This document shows, in pieces, positions 24,901 through 33,977 of a stretch of DNA of 64,000 bases. Origin of the DNA: Jiangella alkaliphila. GTDB lineage: Bacteria > Actinomycetota > Actinomycetes > Jiangellales > Jiangellaceae. Location of the stretch: NCBI RefSeq assembly GCF_900105925.1, contig NZ_LT629791.1, positions 3,879,278-3,943,277 on the forward strand, written 5' to 3'. The notes beneath the pieces were generated by a model, which saw nothing but the letters and a program-made list of their open reading frames with translations, made no database searches and was not told the DNA's origin. Numbering within the stretch: position 1 is the first letter of the stretch; each line of letters begins with the position of its first letter. The position numbers and the translations under genes are program-made.

Positions 24901-25847
24901 GACTCGGCCTCCGCTGCGGTGTCGGTCGGTGCGGTCCCGCGGTACTGCACGGTGTCTTGGGTGAGTCCGAGGTAGGCCTGCTCCAAGGTGACTCGCTGGG
25001 TTCCCAGCTCGGTGAAGGCGACGCTCGCTGCGTTGAGCGTGGCGACGATCTCCGGCCCGGCCATCCCGCTGACGGTCAACGTGTCCGGTCCGGCAGGCTG
25101 CACCGTTGCCCCCGCTCTCCCGAGTGCATCCGCCGCCGCCTGCGGTGCCGCTGTCCGCAACGTCACGCGCCCGGCCGCCACTCCAGCCAGGAGTTCGTGC
25201 ACGCTGGCGTCGACGAGCACCCGGCCACGACCAATCACAATCACGTGGTCCGCGGCGCCCTCCAGCTCGCTCATCAGGTGGCTGGAGACCAGCACGGTGC
25301 GCCCCTGATCGGCCAGACTCCTCAGCAGACCCCGAATCCACTGGATGCCTTCAGGGTCCAGACCGTTGAACGGCTCATCCAGCATCAGCGCTCTCGGATC
25401 GCCTAGGAGCGCCGCCGCGATCCCGAGGCGTTGCCGCATGCCGAGTGAGAAGTCGCCCGCGCGACGTCGCGCGGCGCTGGTCAGGCCGACCGCGGCGAGA
25501 ACCTCATCGACGCGCTTGGCCTGCAATCCCTGTGTGTGGGCGATCCATAGCAAGTGGTCGTGTGCGGTTCGGCTCGGCTGGAGCGCTCCGGCATCTAGGA
25601 GTGAGCCGAGCACCCGTAGCGGCTCCGCCAGGCTGCGATATGGACGCCCGCCGACCAGCGCACGGCCGGCATCGGGCGCGACCAATCCCAGCACCACCCG
25701 CATGGTCGTCGACTTGCCCGCGCCGTTGGGCCCGATAAAGCCGGTCACCCGGCCCGGTTGCACCGTGAAATTCATCGCGTCCAATGCCTGATTCGTGCCG
25801 TAGCGCCTGCTCAGGCCGTCGACCTCGATCCCTACGTCGTCTCGCAT
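24897..25847 (-). CDS. ABC transporter ATP-binding protein
   Basis: 316-aa ATPase with Walker A GPNGAGKST, a FSLGMRQRLGIAAAL signature and Walker B RALMLDEPFNGLD, then SSHLMSEL. The C-terminal extension (ALGRAGATVQPAGPDTLTVSG...ELGTQRVTLEQAYLGLT) is typical of drug/bacteriocin exporters. The ATG has GGAGG five bases upstream. It heads the three-gene exporter and is divergent from the two-component system, which probably controls it, as in bacitracin- and lantibiotic-response loci. Confidence 0.93.
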   Translation of the reverse strand: MRDDVGIEVDGLSRRYGTNQALDAMNFTVQPGRVTGFIGPNGAGKSTTMRVVLGLVAPDAGRALVGGRPYRSLAEPLRVLGSLLDAGALQPSRTAHDHLLWIAHTQGLQAKRVDEVLAAVGLTSAARRRAGDFSLGMRQRLGIAAALLGDPRALMLDEPFNGLDPEGIQWIRGLLRSLADQGRTVLVSSHLMSELEGAADHVIVIGRGRVLVDASVHELLAGVAAGRVTLRTAAPQAAADALGRAGATVQPAGPDTLTVSGMAGPEIVATLNAASVAFTELGTQRVTLEQAYLGLTQDTVQYRGTAPTDTAAEAES

Positions 25848-25997
25848 GACTACCTCCGCTTCGTGCCTGCTCCTGGCACCACGCTGCGCGATGCGAGATG
25901 ACATGGGCGGAACGCTCTTCGTCACGCGGCTGTTAAGTCGGTCCGCCTAGCCTGATCGGTGAGCGGTCGCGGGCCCGTCGGACGAGAGGAGCACCCC

Positions 25998-27158
25998 ATG
26001 GTGGACGAAGAGGCATCGGTACGGGCGCCGCGCCGTCGCAGCGTGCGCTGGCGCTTCACCGGCATGTACGCAGCACTCTTCCTCGTCTCGGGCGCCGCGA
26101 TGCTGGTCGTCGTCACGCTCTTCGCGGGCGGCACACTGGACGTGGAGACAGGACCGGGTCAGCCCATTTCCGCCATGTCGGAGGCCGCGGAGGCGAGGAT
26201 CGCCAGTCTCGAACACCGGCTTGCACAGGCGCAGGCGCAGCAGACCCACCAACTGCTGCTCGGCTCGGCGGTCGGGCTTGTGGTGATGGGTCTGCTCTCG
26301 CTCCTTTTCGGCTGGTACGCCGCAGGGCGGGTACTGCGCCCACTGCGTGCGATGACCTCCGCCACCCGTCACATCTCCGCCAACAGCTTGCATGAGCGCC
26401 TGGCACTCACCGGCCCGCACGACGAGCTGCGCGACCTCGGCGACACGATCGATGAGCTGCTCGCCCGACTGGAGGGTTCCTTCGCCGCAGAGCGCCGCTT
26501 CGTCGCCGACGCCTCACACGAGCTGCGCACGCCGCTGGCGACGATGCGCGCCGCCGTCGACGTGACTCTCGCTAAACCCAGCCCGCCGTCGGAGCAGACC
26601 CGCACGCTCGCCGAGCGCATCAGCACCGAGCTCGACGATGTGGAGCAACTTCTAGACGGCCTCATGACGTTGGCCCGAGCCCAGCACGACCTGCCTGAGC
26701 CGGAATCGGTCCCTGTCGATGAACTGGTCGCTGACGCACTGACGGCGCGTAGGCTCCCCATCGAGCAGGTGTTGGACGCCGCGCCCCGCGCCGCGGTGCA
26801 TGGCAGTCGGATACTGCTGCAACGACTCGTGGAAAACCTTGTGGCAAATGCCGTGGTTCACAACCAACCCGGCGGTTGGGTTCACGTGACCATCCGACCC
26901 GCCGGCTCCGCAGTCGAACTCGTCGTGGAGAACGACGGGGACGTACTGACACAGGACGAGGTGTCCAAGCTCACCCGCCCATTTCAACGTGTCGGCACGG
27001 AACGGACCAGCTCGCCAGGTTCGGGACTCGGGCTCGCGATCGTTGCGGCCGTCGCGGAGGCCCACGGCGGCCGACTCGAGCTGCGCCCACGCAGGCAGGG
27101 TGGTCTGTGCGTCACGGTCACCCTGCCGCGGGCGGTCGAGGAGGCGCTGGTCCGATGA
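25998..27158 (+). CDS. Sensor histidine kinase (EnvZ/BaeS type)
   Basis: 386 aa. Two membrane helices (about 22-48 and 92-115) flank a short extracytoplasmic loop. A HAMP domain follows, then the phospho-His in FVADASHELRTPLATMRAAV and an ATPase domain with LVENLVANAVVHN and GSGLGLAIVAAVAEAHGG. The small sensor loop suggests intramembrane sensing, common for antibiotic-exporter systems. The ATG was chosen for GAGGAG seven bases upstream. Its stop overlaps the regulator start. Codon use is less GC-biased than in the flanking core genes. Confidence 0.93.
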   Translation: MVDEEASVRAPRRRSVRWRFTGMYAALFLVSGAAMLVVVTLFAGGTLDVETGPGQPISAMSEAAEARIASLEHRLAQAQAQQTHQLLLGSAVGLVVMGLLSLLFGWYAAGRVLRPLRAMTSATRHISANSLHERLALTGPHDELRDLGDTIDELLARLEGSFAAERRFVADASHELRTPLATMRAAVDVTLAKPSPPSEQTRTLAERISTELDDVEQLLDGLMTLARAQHDLPEPESVPVDELVADALTARRLPIEQVLDAAPRAAVHGSRILLQRLVENLVANAVVHNQPGGWVHVTIRPAGSAVELVVENDGDVLTQDEVSKLTRPFQRVGTERTSSPGSGLGLAIVAAVAEAHGGRLELRPRRQGGLCVTVTLPRAVEEALVR

Positions 27159-27838
27159 GAGTCCTGGTGGTGGAAGATGCCAAGGCGCTGGCGGACCTCC
27201 TCGCAGAGGGCCTGCGCGACCAAGGCATGGCCGTAGACATCGCCTACACAGGCCTGGATGGTGCAGCCAGGCTCGACATCAACTGCTACGAGATTGTGGT
27301 CCTGGACCGCGACCTGCCTGGCCTGCATGGCGACACCCTGTGCCAGATGATCACCGAACGTGACGAGCGCCCGATGGTGCTGATGCTGACCGCCGCCGAT
27401 TCTCCCGCCGACCGCGTTGGCGGGCTGGGCCACGGCGCGGACGACTACCTCGTCAAGCCGTTCCACTTTCCCGAACTCGTACTCCGCCTGCGAGCATTGG
27501 CACGGCGACGCCCGTACGCGAAAGCCCGAGTCCTACGAGCGGCTGGCATCGAGCTCGATCCTGTACAGCGCATCGCTTCCCGCGATGGGAGCCGACTCGA
27601 CCTATCCGTCAAGGAGTTCGAGGTCCTGACGGCATTGCTCCGGGCCAGCCCAGGATTCCTAAGCGCCGAGAGCTTGCTTGAGCAGATCTGGGACGAGCAC
27701 GCTGACCCGTTCACCAATACGGTCGCCGTGACCATCGGCCGCCTGCGTCGTAAGCTCGGCAGTCCACCGATTGTCAGCACCATGCCGACGGTCGGCTACC
27801 GGATCGCACCAGCGGAAGATGGAAGTGATGAGCCGTAG
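27155..27838 (+). CDS. OmpR/PhoB-family response regulator
   Basis: 227 aa. The receiver has Asp pair ED near residue 8, phospho-acceptor D51 in VVLDRDLPG and Lys in DDYLVKPF. A C-terminal winged helix (about 130-222) reads LDLSVKEFEVLTALLRASP...FTNTVAVTIGRLRRKLG...STMPTVGYRI. It partners the kinase with which it overlaps by four bases, and its likely target is the divergent ABC operon. The IS5-family element begins 25 bases after its stop. Confidence 0.94.
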   Translation: MRVLVVEDAKALADLLAEGLRDQGMAVDIAYTGLDGAARLDINCYEIVVLDRDLPGLHGDTLCQMITERDERPMVLMLTAADSPADRVGGLGHGADDYLVKPFHFPELVLRLRALARRRPYAKARVLRAAGIELDPVQRIASRDGSRLDLSVKEFEVLTALLRASPGFLSAESLLEQIWDEHADPFTNTVAVTIGRLRRKLGSPPIVSTMPTVGYRIAPAEDGSDEP

Positions 27839-27863
27839 CGACCGCGTGCCTGCTGGTGCCTAG

Positions 27864-29041
27864 GGCATCGCTGATTTTCTCGGTCGATCGGGCGGCGTGC
27901 CTTTCGGTGACCGTGCGGGTGGTCGGGGAAATTGGGTATGTGTTCTGAGCAGCCGTCGTTCACTGATGTCGAGTACTCGGACAGGCGGCGGGTGTCGCGC
28001 CGTGAGCAGTTCTTGGAGACGATGGATGCCACGATCCCGTGGTCACGGTGGGTCGCGTTGATCGAGCCGTTCTACTACTCGGGCAAGAAGGGCCGTCGGC
28101 CCAAGCCGATCGAGACGATGCTGCGGATGTATCTGCTGCAGGTGTGGTTCTCGCTCTCAGATGAAGGCGTCGAGGACGCGATCTACGATTCGTATGCGAT
28201 GCGGACGTTCATGGGTTTGGACTTCGCCTTTGAGCAGGTTCCTATGCGACGACGCTGCTTCACTTTCGGCATCTACTGGAGACCACGAACTGGGGGAAGC
28301 GCTGTTCGCATCGCAAAACGAGATCTTCGAGGAGAAGGGTTGGATCATGCGTGGCGGGTCGATCGTGGATGCCACGATCATCGCCGCACCGTCCTCGACG
28401 AAGAACGCCTCCGGGGCACGGGACCCCGAGATGTGTCAGACGAAGAAGGGGAATCAGTGGTACTTCGGGATGAAGGCCCACATCGGGGTCGATGCGGGCA
28501 CCGGATACGTCCACGCGGTGACCGCGACCGGTGCGAATGTGCATGACCTTGATGAGATCGCGAACCTGATTCGTGCCGATGACGAGGTCGTCTACGCCGA
28601 CGCCGGCTATCAGGGCGTGACCAAACGTCCCGACATCAGCGGTCACGAGCACTTCTCGACCGTCGAGTTCCGGGTCGCGGCCCGCAACGGCAAACTCGCG
28701 AAGATGGCTGGCCCGGACCGTCAGGCCGAGTCTCGCAAAGCGTCAGTCCGGGCTAAGGTCGAGCATCCGTTCCTGATCGTCAAACGTGACTTTGGGTTCG
28801 CCAAGGCCCGCTACCGCGGCATCGCGAAGAACCTGAACCACCTTCGCTTCAGCGAACTGGCTGATGCGTGCCCGCGCCGTCGCCCTCACCGGGTGACGGC
28901 AGGCGGCAGCCTGCCCAAACCGTCGGGAAGGGCCCAGAACCGGGCCTGGAGAGCGGAGCAGGACCCCTCCGAGGTGCGGAAGGCCGTCGAGACCGACCCG
29001 TGGCAACTCATCCCGGGGAAGGCCCATTGATCAGCGCTTCC
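27864..29041 (+). mobile_element. IS5-family insertion sequence, 1178 bp, decayed
   Basis: Terminal inverted repeats GGCATCGCTGAT and (complement of the right end) GGAAGCGCTGAT match at 10 of 12 positions. Both ends are flanked by CTAG (27860-27863 and 29042-29045), a four-base YTAR-type duplication as expected for the IS5 group. The single transposase gene is broken by several indels. The right-hand CTAG supplies the TAG stop codon of the neighbouring minus-strand gene, so the insertion left that gene intact. Confidence 0.88.
27938..28896 (+). pseudogene. IS5-family transposase, frameshifted
   Basis: The N-terminal part (RRVSRREQFLETMDATIPWS ... PFYYSGKKGRRPKPIETML, LSDEGVEDAIYDSYAMRTF) and the DDE core in another frame (GGSIVDATIIAAPSS; VVYADAGYQG; KVEHPFLIVKRDFGFAKARYRG) are clear. 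Restoring one base near 28243 and one near 28284 reads through the expected ATTLLHFRHLLET segment; a further two-base loss near 28845 shifts the frame before NWLMRARAVALTG and the stop at 28896. Three separate lesions make programmed frameshifting unlikely. The element should be unable to move by itself. Confidence 0.85.
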
Positions 29042-29545
29042 CTAGATGACGGCGCCGTCGTCGGGGTCGTTGGGGTGGTGGCCGCGCATGCGGGCGACCA
29101 GGGTGACGAAGCCGGTGATGAACGCGACCACGGCGAGGAAGACGATCTCGTCGGATGGGCGCCAGGACATGATCGCGACGATGATCAGCGCGATCGGCGG
29201 GGTGATGACGGCCGCCCAGGCCAGCCGCTGGACGCGGTCGCCGCGCGGGATCGGGGCCGGCGGCGGCGGGACGAAGTGGTTGGCCGCCTCCTCGGCGGCG
29301 GCGTCGTCGATACCCGGCGGGATGGCGGGCGCCGCGTCGGTCGCGTCGGACCCGGTGCCCGCGCCGCGCGGCGTCAGCGGGCCGAGCGTCACGGAGGCGT
29401 CGCGGAAGTCCTCAGGGCGCGGCTCGTCGAGCGGGTCGTCGGGCCCGATCTCCTCGGCCGCGGGCCACGGCTGGTCACCGTCGGAGGGTGCGGCGTGGAA
29501 CGAGTCGATCAGCTCGGCCCAGGTCTGGTCGTCGTCTCGGCTCAT
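29042..29545 (-). CDS. Actinobacterial membrane protein of unknown function
   Basis: 167 aa: an acidic, Pro-rich N-terminal half (DDDQTWAELIDSFHA..., probably disordered and cytosolic) and two C-terminal membrane helices (LAWAAVITPPIALIIVAIMSW and EIVFLAVVAFITGFVTLVARM). I do not recognise a functional family. Its TAG stop lies in the CTAG target duplication of the IS element. The ATG overlaps the end of the upstream esterase by four bases. Confidence 0.8.
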   Translation of the reverse strand: MSRDDDQTWAELIDSFHAAPSDGDQPWPAAEEIGPDDPLDEPRPEDFRDASVTLGPLTPRGAGTGSDATDAAPAIPPGIDDAAAEEAANHFVPPPPAPIPRGDRVQRLAWAAVITPPIALIIVAIMSWRPSDEIVFLAVVAFITGFVTLVARMRGHHPNDPDDGAVI

Positions 29546-30324
29546 CGCGGCAGGCCTCGGTTCCTCTTCGTGGTCACTCGTTCCACGAACGCCGCGGCGC
29601 CGGAGAAGATTTCCGGCGCGTCGTAATCGAGGGTGGCGACGTGATAGCTGCGCCGCAGGACGACCTCGGCGACATCGGTGGACGAGACGCCCGACAGGAT
29701 GACCGGTGCGCTGGTGGCGTCGACGACGTGATCGTTCGCGCTGCGGTAGAGCAGCAGCGGCTGGGTGATCATGGCGAGGTCGCGGCGAACCACCTGCCAC
29801 ATCTTCGTCTGCGACCACAGCGCCTGCAGCGGCGTGCGGTCGTAGGCCCGCTCGTCCTGGCCGGGCATCGCGATGTCGCCGGACAGCGCGGCGGCCGACC
29901 GGCGCACCAGCCGCAGCAAGGGCAGCGCCAGCAGCCGCTTGTCGGCGCTGGTGACGACCGGGTTGACCAGGACCAGGCCCTGCACCAGCGGGCCGTGCTC
30001 CTGGGCCAGCCGCAGCGCCAGGCAGCCGCCCATGGACAGGCCGGCGACGACGACCTGCGGGCAGCGCTCGGCGAGGTCGAGCAGCGACCGCTCGACCCGG
30101 CGGTACCAGTCGGGCCAGGCGGTGGCGTTGAGGTCGGGCCAGGTGGTGCCGTGACCGGGCAGCCGCGGCAGTTCGACGCTGTACCCGTGGCCGGCCAGCT
30201 GCTCGGCCCAGGGACGCAGGGAGGCCGGCGAGCCGGTGAAGCCGTGGCACAGCAGCACGCCGACCGGCCCGCCGTCGTGCCGATACGGCTCGACCGAGTC
30301 GACCGCCTCGCCCTCGGAGAGCAT
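29542..30324 (-). CDS. Alpha/beta hydrolase, carboxylesterase (Est30-like)
   Basis: 260 aa with CHGFTGSPASL (oxyanion loop), nucleophile Ser in VAGLSMGGCLAL, acid in YRSANDHVVD and His in RRSYHVATLDYD, the pattern of thermostable carboxylesterases and monoacylglycerol lipases. It probably hydrolyses short or medium acyl esters. The ATG has GGGAGGGG about five bases upstream; an ATG 14 codons earlier is possible. It is divergent from plsC, hinting at a lipid-related neighbourhood. Confidence 0.9.
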   Translation of the reverse strand: MLSEGEAVDSVEPYRHDGGPVGVLLCHGFTGSPASLRPWAEQLAGHGYSVELPRLPGHGTTWPDLNATAWPDWYRRVERSLLDLAERCPQVVVAGLSMGGCLALRLAQEHGPLVQGLVLVNPVVTSADKRLLALPLLRLVRRSAAALSGDIAMPGQDERAYDRTPLQALWSQTKMWQVVRRDLAMITQPLLLYRSANDHVVDATSAPVILSGVSSTDVAEVVLRRSYHVATLDYDAPEIFSGAAAFVERVTTKRNRGLPR

Positions 30325-30450
30325 CGCGTCCCCTCCCTCTCTCCCGCGCCGGCTCGCAACCAGCATCGTCGCATGCGCCCGATCCGGCCGCGCGGGCGAG
30401 GCCCCGTCGTCAGCTGCCCCGGTGGCGCACATTGGCGGTAGTGTTCCGAC

Positions 30451-31149
30451 GTGTTCTATTGGCTGATGAAGAGCGTCTTGCTCGGGCCGATCCTGCGGTT
30501 GATCTATCGGCCCTGGGCTGAGGGTGTGGAGCACGTGCCCGCGAAGGGCGGCGCGATCCTCGCCGGCAACCACCTCACCGTCATCGACTCCTTCTTCCTG
30601 CCACTCGTCATCGACCGTAAGGTCAGTTTCCTCGCCAAGAGCGACTATTTCACCCAGCGCGGTGTCAAAGGTTGGTTGAAGCGCGTCTTCTTCGGCGGGA
30701 CGGGCAACGTCCCGGTCGACCGCTCCGGCGGCCGGGCCAGCGAGGCGGCGCTGAACACGGCCGTCCAGATCCTCGAGAACGGCGACCTGCTCGGCATCTA
30801 CCCCGAGGGCACCCGCTCGCCCGACGGCCGGCTCTACCGCGGCAAGACCGGCGTGGCCCGCATGGCGCTCGAGGCGCAGGTGCCCGTCGTCCCCGTCGCC
30901 ATGATCGGGACGGCGGAGATGCAGCCGGCCGGGCGCATCATTCCCAAGGTCATGCGCCCCGGCATCCGGTTCGGCCCGGTGCTGGACTTCAGCCGCTATT
31001 ACGGCATGGAGAACGACCGGCACGTGCTGCGGTCGGTCACCGACGAGATCATGTACGCCCTGATGGAGCTGTCCGGCCAGGAGTACGTCGACGTCTACGC
31101 CGCGTCGGTGAAGGCGAAGGCCGCCGAGCCCAAGGCGCCGTCCGACTGA
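30451..31149 (+). CDS. plsC: 1-acyl-sn-glycerol-3-phosphate acyltransferase
   Basis: 232 aa. Adds the second acyl chain to lysophosphatidic acid at the membrane. The catalytic HX4D box is NHLTVIDSF; the substrate box is YPEGTRSPDGRLYRGKTG, followed by VPVVPVAMIGT. An N-terminal hydrophobic segment anchors it. TAGTGT sits six bases before the GTG start with no ribosome site, so a leaderless transcript is likely. It converges on the M42 peptidase with a six-base gap. Confidence 0.92.
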   Translation: MFYWLMKSVLLGPILRLIYRPWAEGVEHVPAKGGAILAGNHLTVIDSFFLPLVIDRKVSFLAKSDYFTQRGVKGWLKRVFFGGTGNVPVDRSGGRASEAALNTAVQILENGDLLGIYPEGTRSPDGRLYRGKTGVARMALEAQVPVVPVAMIGTAEMQPAGRIIPKVMRPGIRFGPVLDFSRYYGMENDRHVLRSVTDEIMYALMELSGQEYVDVYAASVKAKAAEPKAPSD

Positions 31150-31155
31150 CGCCGC

Positions 31156-32322
31156 TCAGTGCCGGCCCGGGTAGCGGTCGGGCTCGGGCTCGGCCGGCTG
31201 CACGCTGTGGCTGGGGAAGTCCTCGAGCGAGCCGGTCGGGCGGTCGTCCCACTCGCTGAACGTCAGCGGGCTGGTGAGGTACGCCGTCAGCAGCTCGGCC
31301 GTGCGCCTGATGCCGTCGAGGTGGGTCCGCTCGTGCCCGTGGCTGGAGTCGACGCCGAAGCCGATCAGCGCGGTGCGGCACTCCAGCCCCGACTCGATGG
31401 CCGGCGCGGCGTCGGAGCGGTAGAAGCGGTACACGTCGCGGCGGTACGGCAGGTCGTTGCTCTCGCACAGCCCGATCAGCCGCCGCGTCAGGTGGTAGTC
31501 GAACGGGCCGGTGGAGTCGAGCATGCCGATGTTGACGGTGTCTTCGCGCGACTCCTGCCCCTCGCTGACCACGGCGTTGTCGACGGCGACCAGCTCGGCC
31601 ACGTACTCGTCCAGGCCGTGGGTGGCGCCGACGCCGACCTCCTCGCCGATCGTCACCAGCAGGTGCGCCGTGACGGGGCGGCTGCGGCCGTCGTCGAGCA
31701 GCGCCTTGACGGCGGCCAGGCAGGCCGCGACGCCGGCCTTGTCGTCGAGGTGCCGCGACTTCACGTAGCCGTTCGGGGTGATCTGCGGCGCGGCGTCGAG
31801 CGCCACGAAGTCGCCGACCGAGAGGCCGAGGTCGAGCACGTCCTGCCGGGTCTCGACCGGCTCGTCCAGCCGGACCTCGATCTGGTGCCAGCCGACGCCC
31901 TGGGTGTCGACGGCGTCGCCGAAGTTGTGCCCGCTGGACATCAGCGGCAGCACGGTGCCGGTGTGCAGGTTGCTGAGGTCGTCGGTGAAGACGGTGACGT
32001 GGGCGCCCTCGGCGAACCGGGCGCTGTGCGTGCCGACGGGCACCACCTCGAGCCGGCCGTTCTCCTTGAGCCGCTTCACCATGCAGCCGATGGTGTCGGC
32101 GTGCACGGCGACCGCCCGGCTCGCCCCGCCCGGCGCGCCGTCGCCGGGCAGCGTGGCCCGCAGCACACCCCGTCGGGTCAGGCGAATGCGCACGCCCAGC
32201 TCGGTCAGGCGGTCGCCGACGATCTGCATGACGGCGTCGGTGCGGCCGGACGGGCTGGGCGTGCGCAGCAGTTCGAGCAGCACCTCGCGCAGGTACTCGT
32301 CGTCGATGGGCAGGCTCTTCAT
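31156..32322 (-). CDS. M42-family peptidase of the NAGGN osmoprotectant system
   Basis: 388-aa dinuclear metal aminopeptidase-like protein. Metal ligands are seen in AVHADTIGC, KSRHLDDKAGVAA, IGEEVGVGATHG and LVAVDNAVV, and near the C-terminus IGFGVDSSHGHERTHLDG. It closely fits the M42 member of the conserved trio with a GNAT/ATP-grasp protein and an AsnB-like amidotransferase that makes N-acetylglutaminylglutamine amide. Both partners are here (35216-38769) but about 2.9 kb away, with three unrelated genes between. Its exact step in the pathway is not established. Confidence 0.85.
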   Translation of the reverse strand: MKSLPIDDEYLREVLLELLRTPSPSGRTDAVMQIVGDRLTELGVRIRLTRRGVLRATLPGDGAPGGASRAVAVHADTIGCMVKRLKENGRLEVVPVGTHSARFAEGAHVTVFTDDLSNLHTGTVLPLMSSGHNFGDAVDTQGVGWHQIEVRLDEPVETRQDVLDLGLSVGDFVALDAAPQITPNGYVKSRHLDDKAGVAACLAAVKALLDDGRSRPVTAHLLVTIGEEVGVGATHGLDEYVAELVAVDNAVVSEGQESREDTVNIGMLDSTGPFDYHLTRRLIGLCESNDLPYRRDVYRFYRSDAAPAIESGLECRTALIGFGVDSSHGHERTHLDGIRRTAELLTAYLTSPLTFSEWDDRPTGSLEDFPSHSVQPAEPEPDRYPGRH

Positions 32323-32360
32323 GGCTCTACCCTGACATGCCGCGCCGGTACCCTGCCGGA

Positions 32361-33977
32361 GTGCCCGCGAACGACGTGACCCAGGTGGCCGACGATTACC
32401 TCCGCGACCTCGCCGCACTCGAGCCGGCCGCCGCGCAGGCCCTGGGCCGGACGCCTTCGTCGCTGCTCCCGGACCTCTCGCCGGACGCGTTCGAGCGGCG
32501 GCACGCGGCGACGGTGGACGCGGCGGCCCGGCTGGCCGCGGTGCGGCCGTCCACGTTCCGGTCCCGGGTGCTCTATGAGGCCCTGTCCGAGCGGCTGGCC
32601 AGCGACGTCGCGCTGCATGAGGCCGGCTTCACGACGGCGCTGCTGGCGCCGCTGGCGACGCCGGTGCACGGGGTCCGGCGCACGTTCGACGACCTGCCGG
32701 GCGACGACTGGGACACGATCGGCCGCGAGCTGGCCCGGGTGCCGGCGGCGCTGGGGGAGTACGCGGCGACGCTGACGGCGTCAGCGGACCGCGGGCACGT
32801 GGTCGCCCGCCGCCAGGTGCTCGCCGTCGCCGCGCAGTGCGACGGCTGGGTGCGGGACGGTTTTTACCCGGGTCTCGTGAGGACGCGGCCTGCGCTGACC
32901 CCGGCGGCCGAGGCGGCGGCGGAGGCGACGGCCGGGTTCGCGACGTTCCTGCGCGAGTCGCTGCTGCCGCGGGCGGGCTCGCGCGACGGTGTGGGCCGCG
33001 AGCTGTACGAGGTGACGTCGGCGGCGTTCCTGGGCGCGCGGATCGACGTCGAGGAGACCTACGCCTGGGGCTGGGACGAGCTGGCCGCCCTGACGGCGCG
33101 GGCGCGGGCGGTGGCCGCGTCGATCGTCCCGTCCGGCGACGTCGACGACGCGGTACGGGCCCTGGACGCCGACCCGGCCGGCGTGATCGACGGCGTCCCG
33201 GCGCTGGAGGCGTGGCTGCAGTGCCGCGTCGACGAGACGATGTCCGCGGTCGCCGGCGCGCACTTCGACGTCCCCGACCGCACCCGCCGGGTGGAGTGCC
33301 GCGTGACGCCGTCCGCGTCCGGCGTCATGTACTACGTGCCGGCCGACCCGGGGCTGACCCGGCCGGGGCGGGTCTGGTGGACGCTGCCCGACGGCGTCAC
33401 CCGGGCCCACGTCTGGCGGGAGGTGTCGACGCTGCACCACGAGGGCGTGCCCGGCCACCACCTGCAGCACGCCGTGACGCTGGGGCTCGACGACCTGCAC
33501 CCGTGGCAGCGCTCGCTGTGCCACGTGCACGGGTACGCCGAGGGCTGGGCGCACTACGCCGAGGAGCTGGCCGACGAGCTGGGGCTGGTCCGGACGCCGG
33601 GGGAGCGGCTCGGGATGATCTTCGCGCAGCTCTGGCGCGCCGTCCGCGTCGTCGTCGACCTCGGGCTGCACCTGGACCTGCCGATCCCGCGCGGGAACGG
33701 GCTGGTCTACGCGGACCGGTGGACGCCCGAGCTGGGCGCGCGGATGCTGGTGGACGTCGCGCGGGTGGACCCGCAGACCGCGGCGTTCGAGGTCGACCGG
33801 TATCTCGGCTGGCCCGGTCAGGCGCTGGCGTTCCGGGTGGGCGCGCGGCTGTGGCGCGAGGCCCGTGCGGCGTCTGCGCTTGATCGGGGCTCCTTCCACG
33901 CCGACGCGTTGCGGCTCGGACCGGTCGGGCTCGGCCCGTTGCGGACGCTGCTCAGCGAGCGGCCACCAGGTCGGTGA
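32361..33977 (+). CDS. DUF885-family metallopeptidase-like protein
   Basis: 538 aa, mostly helical. The HHEGVPGHHLQHA motif (near residue 365) and AEGWAHYAEEL match the DUF885 family, thought to be zinc metallopeptidases (HExxxGH). The GTG start lies six bases after TACCCT, a leaderless arrangement; an upstream ATG eight codons earlier overlaps that box. It is divergent from the M42 gene and overlaps the TetR gene tail-to-tail by 26 bases. Confidence 0.85.
   Translation: MPANDVTQVADDYLRDLAALEPAAAQALGRTPSSLLPDLSPDAFERRHAATVDAAARLAAVRPSTFRSRVLYEALSERLASDVALHEAGFTTALLAPLATPVHGVRRTFDDLPGDDWDTIGRELARVPAALGEYAATLTASADRGHVVARRQVLAVAAQCDGWVRDGFYPGLVRTRPALTPAAEAAAEATAGFATFLRESLLPRAGSRDGVGRELYEVTSAAFLGARIDVEETYAWGWDELAALTARARAVAASIVPSGDVDDAVRALDADPAGVIDGVPALEAWLQCRVDETMSAVAGAHFDVPDRTRRVECRVTPSASGVMYYVPADPGLTRPGRVWWTLPDGVTRAHVWREVSTLHHEGVPGHHLQHAVTLGLDDLHPWQRSLCHVHGYAEGWAHYAEELADELGLVRTPGERLGMIFAQLWRAVRVVVDLGLHLDLPIPRGNGLVYADRWTPELGARMLVDVARVDPQTAAFEVDRYLGWPGQALAFRVGARLWREARAASALDRGSFHADALRLGPVGLGPLRTLLSERPPGR

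Noticed and set aside
27938-28896. Programmed frameshifting in the IS5 transposase
   Set aside because: Restoring the frame needs three separate changes at 28243, 28284 and about 28845, and no slippery heptamer is seen; decay is simpler.
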